NCBI GenBank assembly: GCA_023388255.1
Contig: JAEWGO010000006.1
Location: 1-64,000 of the forward strand
Length of the DNA: 64,000 bases
Direction of reading: 5' to 3'
From: Pseudomonadota bacterium
Lineage (GTDB): Bacteria > Pseudomonadota > Gammaproteobacteria > Xanthomonadales > Rhodanobacteraceae
Below, one piece after another: positions 1 through 9,131 of the stretch. Position 1 is the first letter of the stretch, and each line of letters opens with the position of its first letter. A program made the position numbers and the translations under genes. The notes under the pieces were generated by a model. The model was not told where the DNA came from. It was given only the letters and a program-made list of their open reading frames with translations, and searched no databases.

Positions 1-2855
1 GCGCCGCCGCGGCGGTCGTCGCACCGGCTGCGGGCAGCAGCGCCGCCGCCGGCGAGGCCGCCAGCGCCGACAAGGCCGCTACGCTGCAGGAGGTCACCGT
101 CATCGGCACCAACCTGCGCAACATCGATCCGGCCTCGCCGGTCGTCATCATCGACGCCGAACTGATCGAGAGCCGCGGCTATTCCTCGATCGAGGACGTG
201 CTGCGCCATCTGCCGCAGAACTTTTCGAGCACCAGCTCCGGCAGCGTGGCCCTGGGCGAGCGCGAATACGGCGACCTCTACAGCCCGACCTCCACACTCG
301 GCGCCAGCTCGGTCAACCTGCGTGGCCTCGGCAGTCGCGCGACCCTGGTGCTGGTCGACGGCCATCGCCGCCCCGGTTCGGCGCAGGCGCAAGGCGGCTA
401 TACCGACCTCTCCTCGATTCCGCTGTCGCAGATCGAGCGCATCGAGGTGCTGAGCGACGGCGCCAGCGCGATCTACGGCGCGGATGCGGTGGCCGGCGTG
501 GTCAACATCGTGCTGAAGAAGTCCTACCAGGGCACCGTGGTGCAGCTGCGCCACGAGAATTCCTCCAGCGATGCCGACGCCAGCCGACTCAGTCTGGCGC
601 ACACCTTTGGCTGGGACGGCGGCAAACTGACTGTCTCCGCCGACTTGCGCACCTCCAGTCCGGCGGACATCAGCCGCTACATCCACGTCGGCCCCAAGGG
701 GCGCGGCGACTTCACCGACCTTGGCGGCGTCAACGCGCGCACCCCGAATCTGAGCCAGCCGGGCGTGGTGTACGAGTCGCTCGATTTCGGCATCGGCTAC
801 CACTTCCTGGGCGAGCCGCTGGGCATCATTCCGGGCGGCCAGAACGGGACCAACCTGTTGCCATCCGACCTGCTGCCCTACAGCCCGGAAGATGCGCCGT
901 CGAGCTACGACGTCGGCCGCATCGGGCCGAAAACCCGCAGCACGGCGTTCCGCCTCAATGGCGACCAGGCCCTGGGTGACGATCTCAAGCTGACCTGGAA
1001 CGTGGGCCAGACCCGGCAGACGGACAGCGAGCATTGGCATCCGATCCCGTTCGATTTCAGCTTCCTCGAAGACGGGCAGGCGACCTATGTACCGGTCACC
1101 AACCCCAACAACAAGTTCGGCGAGGATGTGCTGGTCGGGTACTCGTACAGCAAAGAATTTGCTGGCATGACCTTTACCCAGGACCAGAAACAGACCAATA
1201 CCGACTACAGCGTCGGCCTGTCCGGCAAGCTGCCGGTGCTCAGTGACTGGACCTTCGACCTCGGCTACAGCGGCGGCGTCGAGAAGGGCCAGACCGACGC
1301 GCTCGGCGACATCACCGGTTCGCTGGGCGCGGAAGGCTACGCGCGCACCCAGGCGGTACTCGATGGCCTCAACGTGTTCGGCGACGGCAGCGACCCGTCG
1401 ATCGTCGCCGCCAACCGCGCCCTGCTCGACACTCTGGTGGAACGGTACCGCTACAACTTCGAATCGAAGAACAACACGCTCGACTTGATCACCCGCGGAG
1501 CGCTGTTCGACTTGCCCGCCGGCAAGGTACAGGTCGCATTGGGCGGGCAGTACCGCAGCGAGCGTTACCACTACCAGAGCACCATCGGCGGTCTCGCCAC
1601 GTCGGACACCAAACGCGATGCCAGCGCGGTGTTCGGCGAAGTGGGCTTGCCATTGCTCAAGGATGCCGCGTGGGCCAAGGAACTGACCCTGACCCTGGCG
1701 GCGCGCCATGAGTCGTTCGACCAGAGCGGCACCAGCTCGGTGCAAAACAGCGCCTACCGCGGCGGCGCCGACCTCGTCGCGCAGGGTGGCTTCGACCTGC
1801 CATCGCTGATCGGCGCGGCGCCGGGCAGCATGCCCGACGAGGCGGGCCCCAGCACACCGATCAGCCGCGCCTACGGCAACACCAGCACGCAGGCGCGGCT
1901 ATCGTGGAAGCCGGTCGATGCGCTGCGCCTGCGCGCCACCTGGGGCAAATCGTTCCTGACGCCGCAGCCGCAGCAGCAGTTCGGCCTGACCTATGTGGAT
2001 GACGGCACCAATGCGGTGACCTACAACGGGGGCACCTTGCCGGCGGGCTACACCGCGGTGGTCACGCTGCGCGGGCCGAACGCCAACCTCAAGCCGCAGA
2101 TCGCCACGGTGAAGACCATCGGCTTCGACTACACGCCAACGTTCGCCAACGGCCTGACCCTGTCGGCCACCTACAACGACACCTTCTTCCACAACTACAT
2201 CGGTGCGCCGCTGGCGGGCCTGAGCTATGCGCAGATCTTCGCCGGCATCGACCAGCTGCCGCCGGGCACCTTCATCAAGGGCGATAATGGCGTGCTGCTG
2301 TGGGACGCGCGTGACGTGAACTTCCTCGGCCGCAAGTCGCGCAGCGTCGATACCACGGCGAGCTGGTACTTCGGCAATCGCCTCGGCGACTGGCGCCTGG
2401 AATTGAACGCGGTGCGCACCCTGCAGCTGGAGGCGAAGACGCTGCCATCGCTGCCGGTCACGGTGTTCTCCGACAGCGAGTTCGGTCCGAGCAAGTGGGC
2501 CGCGGATGTGTCGCTGGGCTGGGAGAACGGTTCGTACTTCGCCTCCGCCGGCACGCACTTCACCTCCTCGCACCGGGTGCTGCGACCGTTGTCGGCCGAG
2601 GCCACGGTCTTCAACGATTTCACCCCGAACGAAAATCCACGCCGCTCGTCACCGTCCTACACCACCTTCGATTTCCAGGTCGGCTACCGCTGGCTGGGCA
2701 CGGACAGTTGGCTCGGCGGCAGCACCGCGCGCCTCGGCGTGCAGAACGCGTTTGATCGCGCGTTCCCGTTCGTGGACAACCTGTACGGCTTCGTTTCCAA
2801 CCGCGTCGACGTGCGCGGCCGGGTGATCTACCTGGATCTGAAGAAAGAGTTCTGA
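1..2855 (+). CDS. TonB-dependent receptor, 5' truncated
   Basis: This is an outer-membrane TonB-dependent receptor of the large oar/catecholate-like type. The frame is open from base 3, so the N-terminus lies outside the window. The first visible residues are Ala-rich, followed by a TonB-box-like stretch (LQEVTVIGTN, bases about 87-116) and then the plug domain, with VNLRGLG, LVDGHRRPG and the segment IYGADAVAGVVNIVLKK. The remainder is a long beta-barrel rich in aromatic and Gly residues. It ends in the terminal aromatic signature YLDLKKEF, typical for insertion by the Bam machinery. About 950 residues are visible. The TlpA-like, DsbD-like and M16 peptidase genes follow on the same strand, suggesting uptake and processing of a peptide or protein. 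The ligand cannot be read from the sequence. Confidence 0.9.
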   Translation, partial: AAAAVVAPAAGSSAAAGEAASADKAATLQEVTVIGTNLRNIDPASPVVIIDAELIESRGYSSIEDVLRHLPQNFSSTSSGSVALGEREYGDLYSPTSTLGASSVNLRGLGSRATLVLVDGHRRPGSAQAQGGYTDLSSIPLSQIERIEVLSDGASAIYGADAVAGVVNIVLKKSYQGTVVQLRHENSSSDADASRLSLAHTFGWDGGKLTVSADLRTSSPADISRYIHVGPKGRGDFTDLGGVNARTPNLSQPGVVYESLDFGIGYHFLGEPLGIIPGGQNGTNLLPSDLLPYSPEDAPSSYDVGRIGPKTRSTAFRLNGDQALGDDLKLTWNVGQTRQTDSEHWHPIPFDFSFLEDGQATYVPVTNPNNKFGEDVLVGYSYSKEFAGMTFTQDQKQTNTDYSVGLSGKLPVLSDWTFDLGYSGGVEKGQTDALGDITGSLGAEGYARTQAVLDGLNVFGDGSDPSIVAANRALLDTLVERYRYNFESKNNTLDLITRGALFDLPAGKVQVALGGQYRSERYHYQSTIGGLATSDTKRDASAVFGEVGLPLLKDAAWAKELTLTLAARHESFDQSGTSSVQNSAYRGGADLVAQGGFDLPSLIGAAPGSMPDEAGPSTPISRAYGNTSTQARLSWKPVDALRLRATWGKSFLTPQPQQQFGLTYVDDGTNAVTYNGGTLPAGYTAVVTLRGPNANLKPQIATVKTIGFDYTPTFANGLTLSATYNDTFFHNYIGAPLAGLSYAQIFAGIDQLPPGTFIKGDNGVLLWDARDVNFLGRKSRSVDTTASWYFGNRLGDWRLELNAVRTLQLEAKTLPSLPVTVFSDSEFGPSKWAADVSLGWENGSYFASAGTHFTSSHRVLRPLSAEATVFNDFTPNENPRRSSPSYTTFDFQVGYRWLGTDSWLGGSTARLGVQNAFDRAFPFVDNLYGFVSNRVDVRGRVIYLDLKKEF

Positions 2856-2949
2856 TGCCGCGCCGCGCCCCGGCCGACCCGCCTGCGGGCGGCCGGGTGC
2901 GTGAGCTGTTGCCCGCCGTTACGGCATGAATCTGTTTTGGGAGTCACCC

Positions 2950-4227
2950 GTGAAAAAGTCCGCCTTCCTCCGTCCGCTCGGCCTGCTGGCCAGCGCCATG
3001 TTGTTGTCCGGCGTTGCCCTGAGCGGCTGCGACCAGCACGCCGCGCCCGGCGCGCCAGCCGCGGCTTCGACCAGCGCCGATGCACCCAACGCACAAACGC
3101 CCAAGGCCGGCTTTGTCATCACCGGTTCCCTGCCCGGCCTGAAAGATGGCGATGAAGTGCGCCTGCTGATGTACGACCCCGCCGCCACCACCCAGGACAA
3201 GCGTCGCCCCGTCGCCAGCACCAAGGTCGAGCACGGCAGCTTTCGCCTGACTGGCACGGTGGCGCAGCCGTTGCCGGGTCTGCTGCAGGTCGGTCACGGC
3301 TCGGCCGACATGATCGTGGAGAACGCCCCGTTCAAGCTGGTGGATACCGGCGAGGGCCTGGTCGTCGAGGGTGGCCAATACAACGACAAGGTCTACGGCT
3401 ACCGTGCCTTGCCCGAATTCGTGGCCGCGGTGAAGGCGCGCCACGCGCTGTATCGCAAGACCTTCGACGGCGTCGACGAACAGGACGAGGCGGCGATGAA
3501 GGCCGCGCGTGCGATCACCCGGGATTCTTCATTGCCCGAACTGGCGATTGCCAACGACTGGCAGGCGAAGGTGCTCGACAGCGACGCCGCGCCGCTGCTG
3601 AAGCTGTTCGTGCTCAACGAGAACGTCGACAGCAAGCGCTATGACAAGGCCACACGCGAGGCGATGCTGGCCGAGTACGAGAAGGCGCTGGGCGCCGATC
3701 ATCCGCTGATCGTGCAGATGAACAAGACCGCCGCCGGCTACCGCAAGTACGAAAAGCTGCAGAGCGAAACCTCGGTCGGCAAGCACTTCAAGGACGTGGT
3801 CGCCGTCGACAAGGATGGCCACAAGGTCAAGCTGTCCGACGTGCTGGCGAAGAACAAGCTGGTGCTGCTGGATTTCTGGGCCTCGTGGTGTGGCCCGTGC
3901 CGCGGCGAGTTCCCGCACCTGGCCAAGGTCTACAAGGAATTCCATTCGCACGGCTTCGAGATCTACGCCGTCTCGCTGGATGACGACAACGACGAGTGGC
4001 TGAAGGCGCTGCGCGAGGAAGGCAAGGGCGATGGCATTCCGTGGATCAACCTGGTTGACCATGGCATCGATTCGAAGTCGGCCACCAGCTACGGCATCCT
4101 CGGCCTGCCCAGCAACTTCCTGATCAACAGCGAAGGCACCATCGTCGGCGTCAACATGCGCGAGTGGGATGTCGAGCGCGCCGTGCGTGACCAGGTGAAA
4201 AAGGAAGAAGGCGGTCATGGCGCGTAA
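2950..4227 (+). CDS. TlpA-like thioredoxin-fold lipoprotein with N-terminal DUF4369-like domain
   Basis: This is a predicted periplasmic membrane-anchored thiol-disulfide oxidoreductase of 425 residues. I chose GTG at 2950 over the in-frame ATG at 2926 because GGGAG lies six bases upstream and translation then begins with a clean lipoprotein signal peptide (lipobox ALSGC, Cys27). The region after the signal resembles DUF4369 (ITGSLPGLKDGDEVRLLMYD), followed by a helical linker. A C-terminal AhpC/TlpA thioredoxin domain carries WCGPC (Cys314, Cys317) and a later cis-Pro segment (GLPSNFLI). This architecture is common in Bacteroidetes TlpA proteins and found in Xanthomonadales. It overlaps the start of the DsbD-like gene by 11 bases, so the two are probably co-translated and DsbD may keep this protein reduced. 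Confidence 0.85.
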   Translation: MKKSAFLRPLGLLASAMLLSGVALSGCDQHAAPGAPAAASTSADAPNAQTPKAGFVITGSLPGLKDGDEVRLLMYDPAATTQDKRRPVASTKVEHGSFRLTGTVAQPLPGLLQVGHGSADMIVENAPFKLVDTGEGLVVEGGQYNDKVYGYRALPEFVAAVKARHALYRKTFDGVDEQDEAAMKAARAITRDSSLPELAIANDWQAKVLDSDAAPLLKLFVLNENVDSKRYDKATREAMLAEYEKALGADHPLIVQMNKTAAGYRKYEKLQSETSVGKHFKDVVAVDKDGHKVKLSDVLAKNKLVLLDFWASWCGPCRGEFPHLAKVYKEFHSHGFEIYAVSLDDDNDEWLKALREEGKGDGIPWINLVDHGIDSKSATSYGILGLPSNFLINSEGTIVGVNMREWDVERAVRDQVKKEEGGHGA

Positions 4228-6349
4228 TGTGATCACGCGTGTCTGGGCTGTGCTGGCCTTGCTGCTGGTCGCCAGCCTGCCGCTGGCGGCCTCGGCGCAG
4301 CAGGGCATCCAGTCGCCCGTGCAGGCGACGCTGGTCTCGGCGGCGACTTCGGTGCAGCCGGGTCAGCCGTTCACCGTGGCGCTGCGCATGCAGCACCAGA
4401 CGCATTGGCACAGCTTCTGGAAGAACGCCGGTACTGGTCTGCCGACCACGCTGAAGTGGGACTTGCCCGCGGGTTGGAAGGTGGGTGCGATCGACTGGCC
4501 GGTGCCGACCCTGGTGCTGGACAAGGAAGGCGCGATTTCCGGTCACGGCTATGTCGGCCTGTTGTATCTGCCGATGACGGTGACGCCACCAGGCAACGCG
4601 GCTGTCGATAGCACCATCGAGCTGAAGGCCACTGCACGCTGGCTGATGTGCGACACCATCTGCATTCCCGGCAAGCAGGACGTGTCACTGCGCCTGCCGG
4701 TCACCGCGCAGCCGACCACGCCGGATGCGGCCATCGCCGACGCCATCGCGGCGATGCCGATGCCGCAAGCGGCCACCGGCTGGCAACTGGCTGCCAGCAA
4801 GAACCGCCAGGAAGTCTTGCTGCACGTGGCCGCGCCGGTCGACGTGAGCGAGCTGCACTTCTATCCCGACGAAAAATTCATCGCCTACAAGCAGCCGCAG
4901 ACCGTGGCCAGCCGCGGCAACCGCGCGATGCTGAAAATCGCGCTGGACCCCGAGGAAATCGTGCCGGCCGACGAACGCCTGCGCGGCGTGCTCGCCTATA
5001 CCGATGGCAAGGGTGCGTACCGCGGCGTCAACGTCGACCTGTCGTTCTCCGCCGCGGCGGTGGCGGCGCAGGTCAGCGCGATGTCGGCCGATGATGCGGG
5101 TAACTCCGTGGCTACCGGCGCCACGGTCAGCCTGTCGTTTGGCGTGTTGCTGCTGGCCCTGCTCGGCGGCCTGATCCTCAACCTGATGCCGTGCGTGTTC
5201 CCGGTGCTCGGCATCAAGGTGCTGGGCTTCATCGACCAGGCCGGCAAGGATCGGCGCAAGGTGGCCGCGCATGCGTGGTCGTTCAGCGCAGGCGTGCTGC
5301 TGTCGTTCTGGGCGTTGGCCGGCGTGCTGGCCATGTTGCGCGCCGGTGGCCAGCAACTGGGCTGGGGCTTCCAGCTGCAGTCGGCGCCGTTCGTGTTTGC
5401 GCTGGCGGTGGTGATGCTGGTGTTTGCGCTGAACCTCAGCGGTGTGTTCGAGATCGGCCTGCGCGCCACCAGCGTGGGCTCGAACCTGCAAACCCGCAGC
5501 GGCATCAGCGGCTCGTTCTTCTCCGGCGTCCTCGCCACCCTGGTGGCCACGCCATGCAGTGCACCGTTCCTGGCGCCGGCACTGGGCGCGGCGCTGGCCC
5601 TGCCGACGCTACCGTCGTTCGTGGTGTTCACCGTCATCGCGATCGGCCTGTCGCTGCCGTACCTGTTGCTGTCGGTGTTCCCGGGCATGCTGCGATTCTT
5701 GCCGCGGCCCGGCGCGTGGATGGAAACGTTCAAGCAGGCGATGGCATTTCCGCTGTATGCCACGGTCGGTTACCTGATCTGGGTGTTGGCCGGGCAGGCC
5801 AGCGAGTACGGCCTGCTGAACGCCTTGATCGCGTTCGCCGTGGTGGCACTGGCACTGTGGGTTTATGGCCGCTTCGGCAACCCCGCCGTGCGCGCGCCGC
5901 GTCGTCACATCGCTGTCGTCGCCGGTGCACTGCTGTTCCTGTTCGGTCTGGGTCTGGGCTGGCCGCGTGCCACCGCGCCGGATGCGATGACGTGGGAGGT
6001 GTGGAGCCCCGAGCGCGTCGCGCAACTGCAGAAGGAAGGGCGCGGCATCTATGTCGACTTCACCGCGCGCTGGTGCGCCACCTGTCAGGTCAACAAGAAA
6101 GTGGTGTTCGGCAACCGCGAGGTCACCGACTACTTCCGTGACCAGCACATCGTGGCGCTGAAGGCCGACTGGACCAACGCCGACCCGCGGATCACCGAGA
6201 CGTTGGCGAAATGGGGCCGCAGCGCGGTGCCGTTCAACCTCGTCTATCCGGCCGGCGCCGGCACGAAGAAACCGATCGAGATGCCCGAGCTGCTGACCGC
6301 GCAGATCGTGCTGGACGCGTTCCAGAAACCCGCCGCCGTCGCCCCGTGA
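4217..6349 (+). CDS. Thiol:disulfide interchange protein, DsbD/ScsB family
   Basis: A 710-residue inner-membrane protein that passes electrons from cytoplasmic thioredoxin to periplasmic thiol proteins. It has a signal peptide (residues 1-27), then a periplasmic DsbD-alpha/DsbC-type domain with a C-x3-C pair (Cys145, Cys149). A multi-helix membrane domain starting near residue 300 carries the two conserved membrane cysteines (Cys326 in LMPCVFPVLG, Cys447 in ATPCSAPFLAP). The C-terminal thioredoxin domain has WCATC (Cys620, Cys623). All three cysteine pairs for the electron relay are present. Length and the CxxxC pair suit the ScsB-like subgroup better than E. coli DsbD. It is coupled to the upstream TlpA-like lipoprotein, the likely recipient of electrons. 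Confidence 0.9.
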   Translation: MARNVITRVWAVLALLLVASLPLAASAQQGIQSPVQATLVSAATSVQPGQPFTVALRMQHQTHWHSFWKNAGTGLPTTLKWDLPAGWKVGAIDWPVPTLVLDKEGAISGHGYVGLLYLPMTVTPPGNAAVDSTIELKATARWLMCDTICIPGKQDVSLRLPVTAQPTTPDAAIADAIAAMPMPQAATGWQLAASKNRQEVLLHVAAPVDVSELHFYPDEKFIAYKQPQTVASRGNRAMLKIALDPEEIVPADERLRGVLAYTDGKGAYRGVNVDLSFSAAAVAAQVSAMSADDAGNSVATGATVSLSFGVLLLALLGGLILNLMPCVFPVLGIKVLGFIDQAGKDRRKVAAHAWSFSAGVLLSFWALAGVLAMLRAGGQQLGWGFQLQSAPFVFALAVVMLVFALNLSGVFEIGLRATSVGSNLQTRSGISGSFFSGVLATLVATPCSAPFLAPALGAALALPTLPSFVVFTVIAIGLSLPYLLLSVFPGMLRFLPRPGAWMETFKQAMAFPLYATVGYLIWVLAGQASEYGLLNALIAFAVVALALWVYGRFGNPAVRAPRRHIAVVAGALLFLFGLGLGWPRATAPDAMTWEVWSPERVAQLQKEGRGIYVDFTARWCATCQVNKKVVFGNREVTDYFRDQHIVALKADWTNADPRITETLAKWGRSAVPFNLVYPAGAGTKKPIEMPELLTAQIVLDAFQKPAAVAP

Positions 6350-6411
6350 CGCCGGCCCCCTCGCACCCGCGCGCGCCCAGCCGGCGCGCTTCACCGGAGA
6401 GTAGCTTGCCC

Positions 6412-7776
6412 ATGATCGTTTCCCGTTTCCTGTGCGCCAGCCTGGTGCTGGGCCTGTGTGCCGCGCCGGCACTCCAGGCCGCGCCGGTGCGCGCCGATGG
6501 CTTTACCCACGTCCGTTCGCTCGGCGGCATCGACGAATACCGTCTCGATGCGAATGGCCTGACCGTGCTGCTGCTGCCCAGCCATGCCGCGCCGGTGGTG
6601 ACCTATCAGGTGACCTACAAGGTCGGTTCGCGCAATGAGGTCACCGGCTCCACCGGTGGCACGCATCTGCTCGAACACCTGATGTTCAAGGGCAGCAAGC
6701 ACTTCTCCAAGGAGCAGGGCAACAGCATCGACATCTACCTGGAGCGCGTCGGCGCCGGCTTCAACGCCAGCACCAGCATGGACCGCACCAACTACTACGC
6801 CACCTTGAGCCCGGATGCCCTGCCCGGTTACATCGCCATCGAAGGCGACCGCATGCATGACCTGCTGCTGCGCGAATCCGACCGCAAGGACGAGATGACC
6901 GTGGTGCGCAACGAGTACGAGCAGAACGAGAACGATCCGAACTCGGTGCTGGGCAAGCTGATCTGGGCCGCCGCCTACGAGGCGCACCCGTACCACCACC
7001 CGACCATCGGCTGGCGCAGCGACATCGAGGGCGTCTCGATCGAGAAACTGCGCACGTTCTACAACACCTATTACTGGCCGAACAACGCCACCGTCACCGT
7101 GGTCGGCGACATCGATCCGGTCAACGTGCTGGGCCTGATCCGCAAGAACTACGGCAAGATCCCGCACTCGCCCGAAGCCATTCCCACCGTCTACACCACC
7201 GAACCGGTGCAGCAGGGTGCGCGTCGCGTGATGCTGGAACGCGCCGGCGACACCGGCAGCGTCTCGATCAACTGGAAGTCGCCGGCCGCGCTCGATCCGG
7301 ACATGCCCGCGCTGTCCATGCTCAAGCTGGTGCTCAAGCAGGGCAAGAGCAGTCGCCTGTCGCGCGCGCTGGTCGACACCTCGCTGGCCAGCTACGTCGA
7401 TGCCAGCGCCAGCATGCTGCACGACCCGGGCCTGTTCGGCGTGGACGCCCTGCTCAATCCCGGCGTGTCGCACGAGAAGGTCGAGCAGGCGATGCTCGAC
7501 GTGATCGAGAAGGTCAAGCGTGACGGCGTCACCAAGGAGGAGATGAACCGCGTGCTCGGCCCATACCGTGCCGACCAGGCCTACCGCCGTGACGGCACCG
7601 ACAGCGCCGCCGGCGCACTCAACGAATACATCGCGATGGGCGACTGGACCTTGTACGTGACCTCGCTGGAGCGACTGGAAAAAGTCACCCCCGCCGACGT
7701 GCAGCGCGTGGCGAACAAGTATCTCAACAAGAATCAGAGCACCACGGGCTGGTTCGTGCCGGAGGCGTCCAAGTGA
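6412..7776 (+). CDS. Exported M16 family zinc peptidase (catalytic subunit)
   Basis: A 454-residue pitrilysin/insulinase-family metallopeptidase predicted to be periplasmic. ATG at 6412 has GGAGAG upstream and gives a signal peptide ending near residue 23 (LQAAP). The inverted zinc motif HLLEH is intact (His85, Glu88, His89), with a downstream Glu in VRNEYEQ (about residue 168) as third ligand. The C-terminal half is the non-catalytic M16_C domain. Length matches the one-half subunits that work as heterodimers. It overlaps the next gene by four bases (GTGA), and that gene encodes an M16 protein without the zinc motif, so the two likely form the active/inactive pair seen in other bacterial M16 systems. 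The substrate is probably an imported peptide or protein, by inference from the receptor upstream. Confidence 0.88.
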   Translation: MIVSRFLCASLVLGLCAAPALQAAPVRADGFTHVRSLGGIDEYRLDANGLTVLLLPSHAAPVVTYQVTYKVGSRNEVTGSTGGTHLLEHLMFKGSKHFSKEQGNSIDIYLERVGAGFNASTSMDRTNYYATLSPDALPGYIAIEGDRMHDLLLRESDRKDEMTVVRNEYEQNENDPNSVLGKLIWAAAYEAHPYHHPTIGWRSDIEGVSIEKLRTFYNTYYWPNNATVTVVGDIDPVNVLGLIRKNYGKIPHSPEAIPTVYTTEPVQQGARRVMLERAGDTGSVSINWKSPAALDPDMPALSMLKLVLKQGKSSRLSRALVDTSLASYVDASASMLHDPGLFGVDALLNPGVSHEKVEQAMLDVIEKVKRDGVTKEEMNRVLGPYRADQAYRRDGTDSAAGALNEYIAMGDWTLYVTSLERLEKVTPADVQRVANKYLNKNQSTTGWFVPEASK

Positions 7777-9131
7777 GCAAGACCATGATCAAGATGAAGA
7801 ACAACAAGTGGCTGGCCCTGGCCCTGTTCGCCGGCGCCTGCGTGGCGGCCGGCGCGGCGAACGCCTCGATCGCCGAACGCGCCCAGCGCAGCCGCGTCGA
7901 CGGCATCGACGTGGTGGTCTACCCGATGGACGTCAAGGACGTGGTGACCATGGCCGGCTCCATGCCGCTGGGCGACGCCATGGTGGCCAGCAAGTCGGCC
8001 AACCCGGCCGTGCCCGCGCTCACCGCGATGCTGTTGCAGCGAGGCACGACGAAGCATGACAAGTTCGCGATCTCCGAAGCGCTGTCGCAGATCGGCGCCC
8101 AGATCGACATCGACGCCGGCACCACCAAGGTGGATCTGTACGCCAAGAGCCTGAAGCAGGACACCGATACCGTGATCGGCCTGCTCGCCGAACAGCTGCG
8201 CATGCCGGCGTTCGCCCCGGAGGAACTGACCAAGGCGAAAACGCAGCTCAAGGCCGCACTCACGCAGCGCGCCGAAGACGCGGACTCGCGCGCCTGGGAA
8301 GCACTCGCCCTGTCGATCTTCCCCAGCGGCAGCCCGAACGCCCCGGTGCCGCGCGAAGACCAGCTCAAGGCGATCGACAGCGTCACCGTCGCGCAGATCA
8401 AGGCGTTCTACCAGACGTACTACGGCCCCGCGCACATGACTCTGGTGTTCACCGGCGACGTCGACCAGGCCGCGCTGAAGGCCTCGCTGGACAAGGCGTT
8501 CGGCGGCTGGAAGGGCGGCGTGGACTTCGTGCGCAGCACCAGCGGTGCAGTGAAGCCGGCCGAGGCGGTGCAGTCGATTCCGATGAAGGACAAGGCCGCG
8601 GTCAGCGTGATGTGGGCCGAAGCCACCGGCCTGCATTCCAGTGACGCGGACTACCTGCCGCTGAGCGTGGGCGTCAACGTGCTGGGCTCGGGCTTTACCG
8701 GCCGCCTCATGGCCACCGTACGCGACAAGCAAGGCCTGACCTACGGTATCAGTTCGTCGCTGTTCGGCAGCGACATCGTCGATGGCGGCTTCATGATCCA
8801 GACCAGCTTCGCGCCGGAACTGCTCGACAAGGGTCTTGGCAGCGCCCAGCAAGTGCTCGACACCTGGTGGACCGGCGGCATCACCGCCAAGGAACTGGAC
8901 GCCCGCAAGGACGCCCTGATTGGCCGCTTCCAGATCCAGCTCGGCACTACCGACGGCATGGCGATGTCGATCCTCGCCACCTTGGAGCGCGGCCGCGGCA
9001 TCGACTGGCTCGACCAGTACCCGGGCAAGGTCAAGGCGCTGACCGTGGACGAGATCAACGCGGCGATCCACAAGCATCTGGACCCGAAGAAACTGGTGAT
9101 GGTGAAGGCGGGGACGTTCGCGGCGCCCTAG
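7773..9131 (+). CDS. Exported M16 family protein lacking the zinc motif (partner subunit)
   Basis: A 452-residue M16-like protein. The GTG start at 7773 overlaps the stop of the catalytic M16 gene and has GGAGG upstream (7761-7765), indicating translational coupling. An N-terminal signal peptide is visible (ALALFAGACVAAGAANA). Where the catalytic subunit has HLLEH, this protein has PALTAMLLQRGT, so it should not bind zinc. The C-terminal segment with RDKQGLTYG and the surrounding FxGR is typical of the substrate-pocket half of M16 proteins. Inactive partners of this kind complete the clamshell and help substrate binding (family knowledge). It is the last gene of the block; after it the coding stops for about 530 bases. 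Confidence 0.85.
   Translation: MSKTMIKMKNNKWLALALFAGACVAAGAANASIAERAQRSRVDGIDVVVYPMDVKDVVTMAGSMPLGDAMVASKSANPAVPALTAMLLQRGTTKHDKFAISEALSQIGAQIDIDAGTTKVDLYAKSLKQDTDTVIGLLAEQLRMPAFAPEELTKAKTQLKAALTQRAEDADSRAWEALALSIFPSGSPNAPVPREDQLKAIDSVTVAQIKAFYQTYYGPAHMTLVFTGDVDQAALKASLDKAFGGWKGGVDFVRSTSGAVKPAEAVQSIPMKDKAAVSVMWAEATGLHSSDADYLPLSVGVNVLGSGFTGRLMATVRDKQGLTYGISSSLFGSDIVDGGFMIQTSFAPELLDKGLGSAQQVLDTWWTGGITAKELDARKDALIGRFQIQLGTTDGMAMSILATLERGRGIDWLDQYPGKVKALTVDEINAAIHKHLDPKKLVMVKAGTFAAP

Noticed and set aside
2926..2949. ATG at 2926 as start of the TlpA-like gene
   Set aside because: It would place polar residues before the lipoprotein signal and has no ribosome binding site; GTG 2950 has GGGAG and a clean signal peptide.
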